Positions 1-10,708 of a DNA stretch of 64,000 bases are shown here, in pieces (the first letter of the stretch is position 1; the number at the start of each line of letters is the position of its first letter). The position numbers were made by a program, and so were the translations under genes. The stretch covers positions 74,342,731-74,406,730 of the forward strand of contig NC_082688.1 of the NCBI RefSeq assembly GCF_949987515.2. The letters are read 5' to 3'. Source of the stretch: Delphinus delphis. Taxonomy: Eukaryota; Chordata; Mammalia; Artiodactyla; Delphinidae. A model generated the notes under the pieces. The model had not been told where the DNA came from and made no database searches. It saw only the letters and a list, made by a program, of their open reading frames with translations.

Positions 1-656
1 TCATGCAGCTCAATATTAAAGAAACAAACAACCCAATCCAAAAATGGGCAGAAGACCTAAATAGACATTTCTCCAAAGACATACAGATGGCCAAGAAGCA
101 CATGAAAAGCTGCTCAACATCACTAATTATTAGAGAAATGCAAATCAAAACTACAATGAAGTATCACCTCACACCAATTAGAATGGACATCATCAGAAAA
201 ATCTACAAACAACAAATGCTGGAGAGGGTGTGGAGAAAAGGGAACCCTCTTGCACTGTTGGTGGGAATGTAAATTGATACAGTCACTATGGAGAACAGTA
301 TGGAGGTTCCTTAAAAACTAAAAACAGAATTACCATATGATCCAGCAATCCCAATACTGGGCATATACCCAGAGAAAACCATAATTCAAAAAGACACATG
401 CACCCCAATGTTCACTGCAGCACTATTTACAATAGCCAGGTCATGGAAGCAACCTAAGTGCCCATCAACAGACGAATGGATGAAGAAATTGTGGTACATA
501 TATACAATGGAATATTACTCAGCCATAAAAAGGAATGAAATTGAGTCATTTGTTGAGACGTGGATGGATCTAGAGAGTGTCATACAGAGTGAAGTAAGTC
601 AGAGAGGAAAACAAATATCATATATTAACGCATGTATGCAGAACCTAGAAAAATAG
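1..656 (+). pseudogene. L1 ORF2 C-terminal fragment, frameshifted
   Basis: This is the remnant of the L1 ORF2 protein C-terminal region, downstream of the reverse transcriptase domain. One frame (3-272) encodes the stretch starting [20 protein letters not shown]; another (408-656) encodes the end with [13 protein letters not shown], both typical of mammalian L1 ORF2. Compared with the copy at 60,850-61,500, one extra base in the A-rich run near 195-202 shifts the frame just before the cysteine-rich C-terminal motif, and a codon is missing near 80. The protein cannot be made, so this is a dead fragment. The frameshift is seen directly; its age is inferred. Confidence 0.88.
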
Positions 657-878
657 TACAGATGAAGTGGTTTGCAGGGCAGAAGTTGAGACACAGATGT
701 AGAGAACAAATGTATGGACACCAAGGGGGGAAAGCCGTGGGGGGGTGTGCATGGTGGTGTGCTGAATTGGGCGATTGGGATTGACATGTATACACTGATG
801 TGTATAAAATTGATGACTAATAAGAACCTGCTGTATGAAAAAATAAATAAAATATAATTCAAAAATTCAAAAAAAAAT
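1..878 (+). mobile_element. L1 retrotransposon, 3' part (ORF2 tail and 3' UTR), cut by window edge
   Basis: The sequence aligns by eye with the ORF2 C-terminus of the full-length L1 later in the window (around 60,850-61,500), and the left edge is cut by the window. After the ORF2 remnant comes a 3' UTR with a G-rich stretch near 725-760, then an A-rich tail near 840-878. The element lies in the middle of an older L1 whose ORF1 end resumes at about 879, so it is a later insertion. The 5' TSD lies outside the window, so the insertion cannot be proved from flanks. Family assignment is by resemblance to artiodactyl/cetacean L1. Confidence 0.9.
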
Positions 879-1539
879 GAGGGTGAAATAAAATTTTAGA
901 GATACAGAAGCTGAAAGGACTCATCACCTGCAGATCCATACTACAGGAAATGTTAAAGGACATTCTTCAGGCAGAAGAAAGATGATACTAGATGGAAATC
1001 TGCATCTACACAGAGGGTTGAGGATCATTGGAAATGTTAACTAAATGGATAAAAATACAATATTTTTTTCTTGTTAATCAGTTTTAAAGGAAAATTGACT
1101 GTTTAAACAAAAATAACAACAATTGATTATGAAGTTTTAAACATATATAAAAGTAAAGTGTCTGGCAATAATAACATAAAAGGCTCTGAGGGGAGAAATG
1201 GAAGTATACTACAGTATTGTGAAATTTATGTGAGGATACCATTTGGAGGTAGACTGTGATAAGTTGAAGCTGTATACTGTAAACCCTGAAAAAACCATTT
1301 TAACAAACAAATAACCACAACTAATAAGCCAACAAAGGAGATAGAATGGGCTAATAATAAATATGGACTGAAGTTTTAATCCAAAAGAAGATACAAGAAG
1401 AGGGAAAGGAAATAAAGAACAGATGGGAAAAACTGAAAAAAAAAATAACAAGATGATACACTCAATCCCAACCATATGTTAACAGTCACATTGACTGTAA
1501 ATGGTTAAGACACTCTCAATTAAAAAGCAGAGATTGGGG
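879..1539 (+). mobile_element. Older L1M fragment (ORF1 end, inter-ORF, start of ORF2)
   Basis: Around 915-990 the sequence resembles the end of L1 ORF1 (help with phrases equivalent to 'lkgFitcrs...qEmLkdilQaEe'). It then runs through an AT-rich inter-ORF stretch and reaches, near 1470-1535, the degenerate L1 ORF2 start ('aatggttaagacactc', equivalent to the NVNGLN region). It ends abruptly at the SINE-type insertions. Divergence is high and no open frame survives. It was split on its left by the L1 that ends at 878. Confidence 0.65.
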
Positions 1540-1766
1540 GCTTCCCTGGTGGCGCAGTGGTTGAGAGTCCGCCTGCCGATGCAGGGGACGCGGGTTCGTG
1601 CCCCGGTCCGGGAAGATCCCACATGCCGCGGAGCGGCTGGGCCCGTGAGCCATGGCCGCTGAGCCTGCGCGTCCGGAGCCTGTGCTCCGCAACGGGAGAA
1701 GCCACAACAGCGAGAGGCCCGTGTACCGCAAAAAAAAAAAAAAAAGAAAAAAACAAAAAGAAAAAG
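1540..1766 (+). mobile_element. CHR-type tRNA-Glu SINE
   Basis: This is a typical cetacean CHR SINE. It has a tRNA-derived head beginning CTTCCCTGGTGGCGCAGTGG with an A-box-like TGGCGCAGTGG and a B-box-like GGTTCGTGCCC, a GC-rich body ending in CCGTGTACCGC, and an A-rich tail from about 1730. It is flanked by a 17-bp TSD, AAAAGCAGAGATTGGGG, at 1523-1539 and 1767-1783. The 3' TSD copy abuts a second tRNA-like element. The GC-rich body creates spurious open frames on both strands that are not genes. Confidence 0.95.
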
Positions 1767-1780
1767 AAAAGCAGAGATTG

Positions 1781-1880
1781 GGGCATTCCTTGGTGGTCCA
1801 TTGGTTAGGACTCCACACTCTCACTGCCAAGGGTCCAGGTTCAATACCTGGTCAGGGAACTTAAAAAAAAAAAAAAAAAA
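1781..1880 (+). mobile_element. Short tRNA-Glu-like retroelement with poly(A) tail
   Basis: About 80 bases look like a decayed tRNA-Glu: a CCTTGGTGGTCCATTGGTTAGG start (A-box region), a central CTCTCACTGCC where the tRNA-Glu anticodon loop would be, and CCAGGTTCAATACCTGG as the T-arm, then an A-rich run from about 1862. The tRNA-unrelated body of a CHR SINE is missing. It is either a SINE cut just after its tRNA head (CHR-2/Bov-tA like) or a retroposed tRNA-Glu copy. It begins at the 3' TSD copy of the preceding SINE. Confidence 0.7.
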
Positions 1881-4440
1881 AGAAGTTATTTTCCCAAAGG
1901 TAATTGTGTCTGAAACATGTTAGGTAGACTATGAAACAGCATTTGGGATTATAACTCGAAACCTGGAAGTTGACTTTAACTTTAAGGATAATCAATGAAT
2001 GGATAGCTTTAATAAGTTCTAGGTTTCAGGGATTAATAGAAAGGAGGTACTAGGGACGGAACACAAGTTGATTACATTTCAGAGGAAGATGTGCTTGGCT
2101 ATCAGTTTAGTTTGTGCAAAACGCTGGAGAATTCGTGGTATCGCTTCCTGATTTCCTGGAAATATCTGTTATTCAGAAGACCCACAGGGCTCTCTTCCCT
2201 CTGGAATGTTGCAGGACACAGACCGACCGTACTGAGCCTGCCATTCTTCTGACAAGATCATTGCTGCTTTGTAACGAGGCAGTGTGCTTACACAGGGAAG
2301 GGAATGGAGTGTCAGGGCAAGACTGCAGAAATGATGTGCATAGAACAACATGAGTTCTCAGCTAAAGATCACTTCTTGTTGTTCTTACCGAAGACTCAAC
2401 AAGACTGAAACAAAGTTTGAGCAATAACACAGTGGGAATCAAGAGTTCACCCTTAACGCATTCTGTTAAGAAAATATAAATTCAGAACTTGTTAACCATA
2501 CTCATTTTAGGTAATTGACAAGAAGGAGCCAGTGAGGTTCATAACTGGAAAAACAATCAGTTAAAAATTCGGCCCCCTCTTTGTTTTTATACTGTGGTTT
2601 TCACGTTTGTATAAGACATTCATCATTAAACCTTTACATTTAATGAATACCATTATATAGATAAAATTAATTTCATACATCAAGGATGCAATAATGAAGA
2701 GCTACATTTCAAACACGACTTTGAATTTACCTAAGGTAAATCCATTATTTTATCCTCCAATTACTACATAATTGACTTTTTAGCCATGGTATAATTGATA
2801 TCCACATAAAAGACTTTCCATTAACCAATTTTGGAAATAAAGGTACTGTAATACTTCTATACAAGATTTGACTTTTCTTACTTAAAGGCCTTTTCAGCTG
2901 CAAAAACGCCTTTGCTTTCAAAGCACCTCTGTTTCATGAACTGTGACAAAGCCAAAGGTTTTTATGTGAACATTCTCTTGGTTAACTTTTGCCTGACACT
3001 GGCTTCAATGATTATCCTGCTGAAAAATTACATCAAATGTTTGCATTTGAGAAGTCACTTTTCCCCCACAGATTCTAGGGGAGAGTGGGAGGAATTTGCA
3101 GCTGGGAATTGAAGGATAGAGTAGGACTCACTGAGAATACTCACGATATTATCAGTAGAAATAGGAAATTGCTTTTGAACATTATTACAGACTTCCTGCA
3201 GATTCCTGAATCATCAGGAACACAAACTAAGTGGGGGAGGGGGGGCTGTCAGTTGTGATTATGATTCTGGTTATCACTGCCAGTTAGAAATAAGTACTTT
3301 CACATTTCTTTTTATACAACTGAGAATAGAGTTTATTTTTAAATTTTGGAAAAGGTGTCTTACAATCAACCCACACAGTCTAGTCTTGATGAATCTTAAT
3401 CAAGTTCTTCTCTCAAGACAGTGTGGGCTTTCCAAGTCTTTTGGTGACTACTGCAAGAGTCATTGTCCTAAAGAAAGGCAGGAATGGGGGCGAATAAAGG
3501 ATCTGTATGCTGCAGTGGTGGCATCTGACTTTAAAATGAGGGCATTTCTTAAGAGTGACCACAACCAGAATGCAGAGGCTGGTGAGCTCTGAACCTACGT
3601 TACAAAGCAAGGGGAGATATCTTCCTGCCCTGGCATGGCGTGGGTGTCATCAGGAGAAATATGCAAGGCTGTTTTCTAAGTTCTCACTGAAAAGATAATC
3701 TGGCTCTCCTGTTCTAAGCAAGAGCTCAAACTGAAAAGGAAAACAACTTCAGCTCTCATATTAAATTTGAGTTATGGTGCTATAGAGAAGCTGATATTTC
3801 CAGGAAGAGTTGTAACAGCAGCAAAAAGGGCCATTTGCTTCCAACTTTGAAAGAGTGACGGCCCACCAGGGTCTCGGTACAGCCCACCTAGCTGCAGCTC
3901 TCAGCTTTTTGCACAAAATAGCAGCTTCTTGCCATTCTGTGTCACTTCACAAAAAAAGTACAGTCTCGAAGAGGTTTCTTGGTGTAACATTAGCAGTTAA
4001 TCAGATAATTGCTGAACCGCTTGCCAATAGCCTGCAGCCATTCGCTGTTCTGAATAATAAGTGGATTATTAATTTCTTCATCCTGGCCCTGAGCCCCTGC
4101 CGCTGCTCCCTTTGCTGCCTCTTACACCCCCGCTGTGTCAGCAGCCCTGCTCACAAGTTTGTACTTTCTATCCTTCACATAAACCAAGATGCAAATTGCT
4201 ACTTGTAGACCCCACAGGTAAATCCTTGTAGCATTTAGAATGCAGAGATTGTGGGCTCTCTTTTTTTTTAATTTAGAAAGTCTACTTTCAATTGTTCCCA
4301 GGTTATCCGAACCAGACCACAATGGAAGAGCGCAGCTGGTGCAGTTCATTTCTACAAAAATCATGTTTGTTTGGCACAAAACAGACAGCCTGATGCTTGT
4401 AGAGTCTTTTGCTGCAGGAAGTTGGATTTCTTATTCTACC
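1881..4440. other. No gene or named repeat recognised
   Basis: This stretch of 2.5 kb is mostly AT-rich. I see no convincing splice-flanked exon, no protein similarity and no repeat I can name. A G-rich run lies at 3234-3246. The longest open frame, 117 codons at 3855-4208, has no recognisable motif and sits in a slightly GC-richer stretch. I regard it as chance. Confidence 0.6.
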
Positions 4441-4444
4441 CATG

Positions 4445-4641
4445 AGCACCTTAATTGAACACCTATTAATTATAAGCATTGCCATAGATACTTCAGAAGA
4501 AGCAAAGTAAGATACAGGTCCTGTGTACCACCGGTAATCCTGTCCTATAGATGGAAGAGATCCCTACATAATAACTACAATATAAGCGACAATGGGAAAT
4601 GCAAAAGAGAAGTAAGAAACTGTGCTACAAGAAACTCTGAG
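4445..4641 (-). repeat. L2 LINE fragment (antisense), left half
   Basis: Phrases such as 'attgaacacctattaattataagcattgcc' followed by a degraded 'acataataactacaatata' match the antisense pattern of the L2 3' end (consensus idea: 'gagcacctactatgtgccaggcactg ... acaagtaattacaata'). It is interrupted by the SINE at 4642-4998. Confidence 0.5.
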
Positions 4642-4998
4642 GGGGCTTCCCTGGTGGCACAGTGGCTAAGAATCCGCCTGCCAATGCAGGGGACACGGGT
4701 TCGAGCACTGGTCTGGGAAGATCCCACATGCCACAGAGCAACTAAGCCCGTGCACCACACCACTGAGCCTGCACTCTAGAGCCTGCGAGCCACAACTACT
4801 GAGCCCATGTACCACAACTACTGAAACCCACACGCCTAGAGCCCATGCTCCGCAACAAGAGAAGCCACCGCAATGAGAAGCCCATGCACCACAATGAAGA
4901 GTAGCCCCTGCTCTCCGCAACTAGAGAAAGCCTGTGCACAGCAACAAAGACCCAGCACAGGCAAAAATAAATAAAATAAAATAAATTAAAAAAAAAAA
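4642..4998 (+). mobile_element. Long-form CHR SINE
   Basis: This SINE starts GGGGCTTCCCTGGTGGCACA and carries a long body with repeated CCACAACTACTGA-like units, then an A-rich AAATAAATAAAATAAA tail. It is longer and more diverged than the short CHR copies, so probably an older subfamily. A perfect 15-bp TSD, ACAAGAAACTCTGAG, flanks it at 4627-4641 and 4999-5013. The long antisense frames over it are shadows of its composition. Confidence 0.93.
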
Positions 4999-5139
4999 AC
5001 AAGAAACTCTGAGAAGGGAGAACCGAACATCTTGCTGAGACACTCAGCAAAAGCATCATGCAGGAGACGGTTGTATTTGCAGCCAGCAGAGAAGTAGCCT
5101 GGGATGGAAAGATGAGAAAGATACTCTAGGAAGTTGGGA

Positions 5140-5330
5140 GAACCGGTATAAACCAAAACCTTCCCAGGTTCACTCTTTCATTGGGTTCATTGTATGTACC
5201 AGGCACTGTGCTGCTCTCTGGAGATACAAAGACAAGTAAGTCACAGTCACAGCCTCATGCAGGAGACAGACAAGTTAATTACTATAAGACCATGTGATAT
5301 AGGGCAAAAAAATAGGTTCAAGGCAGGGAA
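5140..5330 (-). repeat. L2 LINE fragment (antisense)
   Basis: The 'tgtaccaggcactgtgct' phrase near 5193-5212 is followed by 'gatacaaagacaagtaagtcacagtcac' and 'gagacagacaagttaatta'. This is the characteristic antisense L2 3'-end pattern, possibly a second L2 remnant or a continuation of the one at 4445-4641. Confidence 0.65.
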
Positions 5331-5984
5331 CATTTTTGACTGGAGCATGGGAGAGAAGAGACGATAAGCATGGAAAGATAGGTTAGTGCCAGAGTAAAGA
5401 GCCACAGATCCTAGGGTAATGAACTAATGACTCAGGAGCTAAATGTGGAACTGGGGATTAAAAAAAGGCAGGGTAGAGTCATGAAATATTTCACAGGGAG
5501 AATCGGTGGGAAGGGAGGGTGAAGGAAAAGAAACCAAAAGTACTCTAAGTTATCTTTGAAGTTTCTTCAACATAGCTTTCACAAAATTAAGCTCTAAAGT
5601 AAGCTCTTTAAAAATACTAGAATTAGATTAAGGTTGTCCAAATTTAGCAAAAGGGGATCAGGAAGACATGGGCTAATTCTTATATGAAAAATGATACCAG
5701 GAATCAAGCAATTAACTCGCAGACATGTACAGCTAGAAAATAGCCTAGAAGTCACTTAAACTACCTTCCTCATATTCCAGCTGAGGGTATAAACTCAAGA
5801 GAGGGTAAATGGCTTTTTCAGTCATACATTTTAGAATGCTGACACTAGATCTAGAAGGGTTTTTTTCTGAGTTCTGATTCAAGGTGTACTGAAGCCATGG
5901 TTCCATTGTGCAGTTTCGGTCTACACAACACTGGCAACCAAGACTTCTGCACCCAAAATGCTGCTCTGGCTTCCCTAGCTGTCA
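5331..5984. other. No gene recognised; possible weak MIR remnant
   Basis: This is unassigned AT-rich sequence. The part at 5745-5825 faintly resembles an antisense MIR ('cctcatattccagctgagg ... agagagggtaaatggc'), too decayed for a firm call. Confidence 0.4.
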
Positions 5985-6330
5985 TCCTAACAAGCTGGTG
6001 TCCATCCATCTGGTCTCCTTGTCTCCGGCCTTAACCCACTTCACAAGGCTGCCGGAATGATCTTTCTGCACATTTATCTGATCATGCATTCCCTTTGGAA
6101 AGCCCTTGAGTAGGGCCTTAGTTTACACCGACTCAGGAACAAATGGCCTGGTCGACTCCTTTGCGCTCACGATCACATCCCCTCCCAGCACTTTCCTTCA
6201 TTGCACCAACACCTCCCGCCTTCACGCTCCTGAGCCAGCCAGAGAGTGTAACGAACATCCCAGGACGTGACTTTACGCCGTTGCTGACACTGTTCCCTCT
6301 GCTTGGACTGTCTTTCACAAATAAGAAACA
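5985..6330 (+). repeat. L2 LINE fragment (sense)
   Basis: The region reads like the coding 3' part of L2: 'ggaatgatctttctgcac', 'tctgatcatgcattccctttggaaagccctt' and 'gacactgttccctctgcttggactg' occur in the order expected of L2. The open frames here (about 70 codons) are decayed L2, not host genes. Confidence 0.65.
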
Positions 6331-6504
6331 AGTGGGTGCAGTCAAGTGTTAGAGGTGCCCTGAGAAACAGCTGTACGGAATATGGCAGGATACAAAAGAG
6401 GGAGTCATTTCTTCCATTTGTCACGGTCAGGAAATTTCCATATAAAGTGTTTCCTTTGAGCAGAGTCTTAATGATGAGTAAGTGTTTGACAGACAGATAA
6501 AACG

Positions 6505-6632
6505 GGATTTAGGGTTTATAGCTGCTTTTGCACTGCAAACGGCAGTGTAGTTGTGACAGAGACTCTAGCCTGCAAAACCACAAACATTTACCATCTGCCC
6601 CTTTACAGAAAATCTCTGCCAATTTCTTTCTA
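6505..6632 (-). mobile_element. hAT-type DNA transposon fragment
   Basis: The passage 'tagctgcttttgcactgcaaacggcagtgtag...gacagagac...gcctgcaaaaccacaaacatttaccatctgcccctttacagaaaatctctgcc' matches, in antisense, a well-known mammalian hAT fossil with 'gtaaagggccagatagtaaatattttaggctttgcaggcc'. Only an internal piece is present and the terminal repeats are not clear, so the orientation is by convention. Confidence 0.5.
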
Positions 6633-6740
6633 CGCTATGAGCCCTCTGAGGTCAGAGACAAATTCTTTTCTACAGTTTTGTTCTTAGAAGTTAGCATTTA
6701 ATACATACTCAGCAAATGTTAGTTGAATAAATGAATAAGA
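6633..6740 (+). repeat. L2 3' end (sense)
   Basis: It shows the L2 terminal pattern: 'tgaggtcagagacaaattctttt', then 'taatacatactcagcaaatgttagttgaataaatgaataa', which corresponds to the L2 end with its TGAA-rich tail. Confidence 0.65.
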
Positions 6741-7524
6741 AAAGGTAAATATGTCACATATTTTCTAGGAAAGAAGGCGAGGAGGTAAATGAAAAAATTT
6801 AGGGAAAGCCTCTTCAAAAGTGTTTCTATTAAATTTTTTTTATATCAGCTTGGTCAGTTTTTGATTAGTATGAAACCATCTCAAATATCCACAATAGTTC
6901 CTTCTGCCCCTGGCTCTGTAGAGCTGAGGTTCTGCTTCTCAGGGTTAACATTTCATTTTTATGGAAGGACTCAAGTGCAATGGTTCAATGAAAGTGAGGA
7001 AGAAAGTTCCCAAATATGGTAAACTTTTTGTATCCATTTTGACAGCCAGCAGTGAGTAAGAAGAGTCGAAATCTCTCTAGGATCAAGGACCCAGGGGAAG
7101 CCACCCACATCCTGGGTGACACACTCTGCCTACATACCTGTTCATTTGTCAGAACGTCCCTAATGCAGTGGTCAGCACTGTATAGCCTGGAGCACGAATC
7201 TGTCAAAAGGAAATTGGTTCCTAAATGTAAAATTCAATACATCAAACTCTACCAGGCAGACCAGAGAGAGACAGAAGGTAGGTTTAATATTGCATTTGGC
7301 CATCAGAGCTCCTATCCATCCACCATTATTTACCCAAAGGCCTGCAGGGCAGCAGAAGTGACGAGCAAAACGTTATTCCCCTGATGAATTTTTCAGGGCC
7401 ACTCTTAACACTGGAGGTTTCAAGATGAGAAATGATTATATTTGACTGGTCCTCAAAGAATCTCATCACAGAACAGGCCACATCTAGGGGCAAGACAGAG
7501 CTGGAAGGGACTTTCAACCTAGAC
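6741..7524. other. No gene or named repeat recognised
   Basis: I see no repeat family or exon that I can name. Open frames up to 110 codons (7052-7384) carry no motif and overlap others on both strands. Confidence 0.5.
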
Positions 7525-7870
7525 TTCAGCCATTCAGTCACCAAAATGTATTGGAACAGAGGTTTGAGCTAGGCATTCCCAGGTATAAAAGAAAATACAG
7601 GGCATGGTTCCTTGTTCTTCGGTAACCCACAGGGGAAATGCAGTGAGAGAAATAGCGGGAAATTATTCAGCCTAAGAATGAGTACAAATGGAAATTGAGT
7701 GGAAGGACCCTTGTTATCAGAGCTCGGGGTGGGGGGGGCAGTTATTAAGAAAATTCTCCTCGAAGGAGCCAGAGTTTAAAGGGTCTGAAAATGGCATGAG
7801 TTGGCAGAGAAGGATGCTAGAAGGCAGCTACAAATTGATGAACCTGGTCTGAAATCCACGGCGGGGAGTA
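7525..7870 (-). repeat. Probable L2 LINE fragment (antisense)
   Basis: 'cattcagtcaccaaaatgtattgga...gagctaggcattcccaggtataaaagaaaatacagggcatggttccttg' follows the antisense L2 3'-end order (last exon of 'caaatatttattgagc...caggcactg...gatacaaagatg'). It is strongly diverged and the right edge is uncertain. A G-run lies at 7727-7739. Confidence 0.45.
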
Positions 7871-8039
7871 ATGAGAGATGAAAGCGGTGAGAGGCGGGCA
7901 GGTAGTTAACTCCCGCAGGCCTTGAAGCATGTGCTGAGAAGCACGGGTTTCATAATAAGAACGTCTTATGGTTAGAGCAGTGTTGCTCTGCAAATCGTTT
8001 CCACATGCGTTATTTCCTCCCAGTAACCTTGTTTCTCTA

Positions 8040-8230
8040 GATTGAAATCCTCCATTACCCATTCATCCTCTCTGCTTCACCTTGTCTTCAACACATCACC
8101 CAGCTAACCTTTAAATATATGCTGAAATGAAACTTCTTCTGGGGAAGCTTTCCTTGACTCCCAGACTAGATCTGATCTCCATTTTCCCCTCAAATTGTTC
8201 TCAGAATACCCTGTGAAATTCCTAATGAAG
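8040..8230 (+). repeat. Probable L2 LINE fragment (sense)
   Basis: The text 'cttcttctggggaagctttccttgactcccagact' corresponds to the L2 block 'ctccaggaagccttccctgaccccc'. It is followed by weakly similar sequence up to about 8230. Short and old. Confidence 0.5.
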
Positions 8231-8565
8231 GCAACCCAGAGACCATATAGTTGCTCCATTCCCCAAAATTTCAAGGGCTCAGGCCCCCTGCAGTCTTTCA
8301 CTCTACAATCCCGAGGAAGTTTTCCTCATTCTCACGATCCAAGATGCAGTTCTGACCAACACCCACATTCCAATCAGCAGAAACAGAGGAAGGGACAAAA
8401 ACAAGGGACAAAGTATACCCATCAGGTGCTTCTAGGGAAGGTTGCTGGAAAGTGCCCCATGGTATTTTCACATTTATCCTACTGATCAGAACTTAGTTAC
8501 GTGGCCTCCTTCACTGAAAAAAAAAAGGTTGGCAAATGCCTTCTTCATTAAAAGTAATATATGGA

Positions 8566-9044
8566 TACAATGGAATATTAACCAGCCATAAAAAAAAGAT
8601 TGAAATAATGCCATTTGTAGCAACATGGATAGACCTAGAGATTATCATACTAAGTGAAGTAAGTCAGACAAAGACAAAAATCATATGATATCACTTATAT
8701 GTGGAATCTAAAAAAAAGTTTTAATGATATAAATGAACTTATATACAAAACAGAAATAGACCCACAGACATAGAAAGAAAACTTACGGTTACCAAAGGGG
8801 AAAGAAGGGAGAGAGGGATAAATTGGGGGGTTGGGATTAACATATACACACTACTATATATAAAATAGATAACCAACAAGGACCTTCTGTATAGCACAGG
8901 GAACTATACTCAATATTTTGTAATAACCTATAAGGGAAAAGAATCTAGAAAAATAGATATATACATATGTACCACTAAAGCACTTTACTGTACACCTGAA
9001 ACTAACACAATATTACAAATTAGTTATACTTCAATTAAAAAAAG
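8566..9044 (+). mobile_element. 5'-truncated L1 (ORF2 end and 3' UTR)
   Basis: It begins in the L1 ORF2 tail ('caatggaatattaaccagccataaaaa', equivalent to MEYYSAIK) and continues through a 3' UTR with 'gaccttctgtatagcacagggaactatactcaatattttgtaataacc', ending 'atacttcaattaaaaaaag'. A 13-bp TSD with one mismatch flanks it: AGTAATATATGGA at 8553-8565 and AGTAGTATATGGA at 9045-9057. The length of about 0.5 kb is typical of 5'-truncated insertion. No open frame remains. Confidence 0.92.
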
Positions 9045-9194
9045 AGTAGTATATGGACAGCTACAAAATTCTATTACTGTGGAATATAAGGAAAACAAAC
9101 ATTAGGGGACAACTAGCAGTCTCTTACACAAGTCCAACACTTGACAGTGAAATTCACCGTTTGTAAGTCTATATTCCTAGATTATTTGATTGGT

Positions 9195-9340
9195 CTGTTA
9201 GCTTCATTGGATAAGGCACACTGTCAGAGCAAGAGCTGAATCTAGTTTGCTCACCAAGTTATCCTCAACACCTGGCGCAATGCCTGGTGCTACATACAAG
9301 ATAGCGGCCAAAAAAAAGTTTGTTGAATGAATGTTGATGA
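9195..9340 (+). repeat. L2 3' end (sense)
   Basis: 'atcctcaacacctggcgcaatgcctggtgctacat' followed by 'gtttgttgaatgaatg' is the terminal L2 pattern ('cagcacctagcacaatgcctggcacatagtaggcgctcaataaatatttgttgaatgaatg'). Confidence 0.75.
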
Positions 9341-9724
9341 CAGTAGGTTTAAATATGTCAATTTCACAGAAAAACAATACTGAAAACCTGTTCTTCAGGT
9401 TGTGTGAGAAGTACTGGATATAAAAAGATGAATAAAATAAGGTCATTTTGTGGTGGGGAAAGAAAAGCTTTCGCTTTTAACTTAGTGTTAGCTTTCAGAC
9501 ACCACACTACCTCTCCAAATTATACATGATTGATCAGGCTTAAAGTACGACCCTCCCAACAATTTCTGTATCTGAATAAGAGAAATTACCATATGACAAA
9601 GGAATGCTATTCTGAGGTTGGGAAATAGTGGTGAGTGCAGATTAGGGAGATGAGACCAACCCCTAGAATCCTTCAAGTCTCACAAATAAAATCACAGGTT
9701 TAAGTCGTCCCATAAAAGACATCA

Positions 9725-9890
9725 AATCCGACTTCTCCCAAAGTTGAGTGAACAGGAGAATCACCTGCGGAAGTTTTTAAATCGCCCCTCACCCTCTGGG
9801 CCCTAAGGCCTAGTGAATCATTATCTTCAAACATGATGCTGAGTAAGATTTTTCCAAAGATGCCCAAGTTACTGTTGTTCATAGTTAAAC
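9725..9890 (+). mobile_element. MER5A-like hAT element
   Basis: 'gagaatcacctgcggaagtttttaaat', then a short GC-rich part, 'cctagtgaatcattatcttcaaac' and 'atgatgctgagtaag' follow the order of the MER5A miniature hAT transposon. Terminal inverted repeats are too decayed to define edges. Confidence 0.55.
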
Positions 9891-10059
9891 TTCAAAATGC
9901 AAAAATAATTCACCACATCTCTCCCACTCCAACGCCATACTTAAATTGACAATTAAACCAGTTCTAACATTTCATGGCTTGCTTCATGGAAAGAAACCGG
10001 AATGGACAGGCAACCCACTACTTCCTCCTTCTGCAGAATCCTAAGGGAAATTCAGCATA

Positions 10060-10325
10060 TCAACAGGGCATTGTGGCTAAACTGGATGGATACAGGCCTT
10101 GGTGCTTACACACCCGAGTTCAGCCTAGTTTTTCAGTTAATGGACATGAATCATTGGAAAAACTTTATAAATTTTTCAAGCTTCAGTTTTCCCATTTTCT
10201 CATCTGTAAAATGAGAATCATCAAAGTACAAACTCAACAGGTTTTTTGTTTTGTTTTGGGTTTTTTTTGGTAATAAAATGAAATATGTAAGCACTTAGAA
10301 CAAACTGTAGATATTATTTCCTCCA
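10060..10325 (+). repeat. MIR SINE (sense)
   Basis: It shows the MIR order: a region with 'cacccgagttcagcc', then 'cttcagttttcccattttctcatctgtaaaatgagaatcatcaaagta' (the MIR core phrase 'cctcagtttcctcatctgtaaaatgggg'), and 'gtaagcacttagaacaaactg' at the 3' end. A T/G-rich expansion at 10,240-10,270 splits the tail. Confidence 0.8.
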
Positions 10326-10708
10326 GCTTTCTTAGGGCAACTATACCTACCGTCAATTGTTTTTATAAGAGTTAACAGAAATATTCTAAAAGATTTGTAA
10401 AACCCTCATAAGGAACCTATATAAACAATTTGAAAAATACAAGGAATTTTTATTATCATGGAAATGAGGAAATACACGTTTGACTTGTTTGGACCCATTT
10501 ATTTTACCTTTATATTAATGTCAAATATCTGACATCTATGCATATTTGTGGACTTTTCACTAAATTATAAAAAACTTTTTCTTCACTAATTTGCCTATGG
10601 AAAAGTGGTGACTTTTAAAAGTTAGACAATGCAATTATTTCTTGTCAAGATGTTATAAGACCACATTGGCAAACTCTACGAATTAGGAGTCCTTCTATGT
10701 TTGTGTGC

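Noticed and set aside
1781..1862. Functional tRNA-Glu gene
   Set aside because: Base changes in the acceptor and stems (for example CCTTGG...; a weak anticodon arm) and the poly(A) tail indicate a retroposed, decayed element.
1516..1864. Four open frames of 70-104 codons over the SINE on both strands
   Set aside because: They are products of the GC-rich CHR SINE body and its A-rich tail, and recur at all other SINE copies (15.8, 20.6, 25.7, 30.7, 39.1, 50.1 and 60.4 kb).
3855..4208. 117-codon open frame as a host gene
   Set aside because: No recognisable domain, no splice-site pattern, and overlapping antisense frames in the same stretch; length is within chance for this region.
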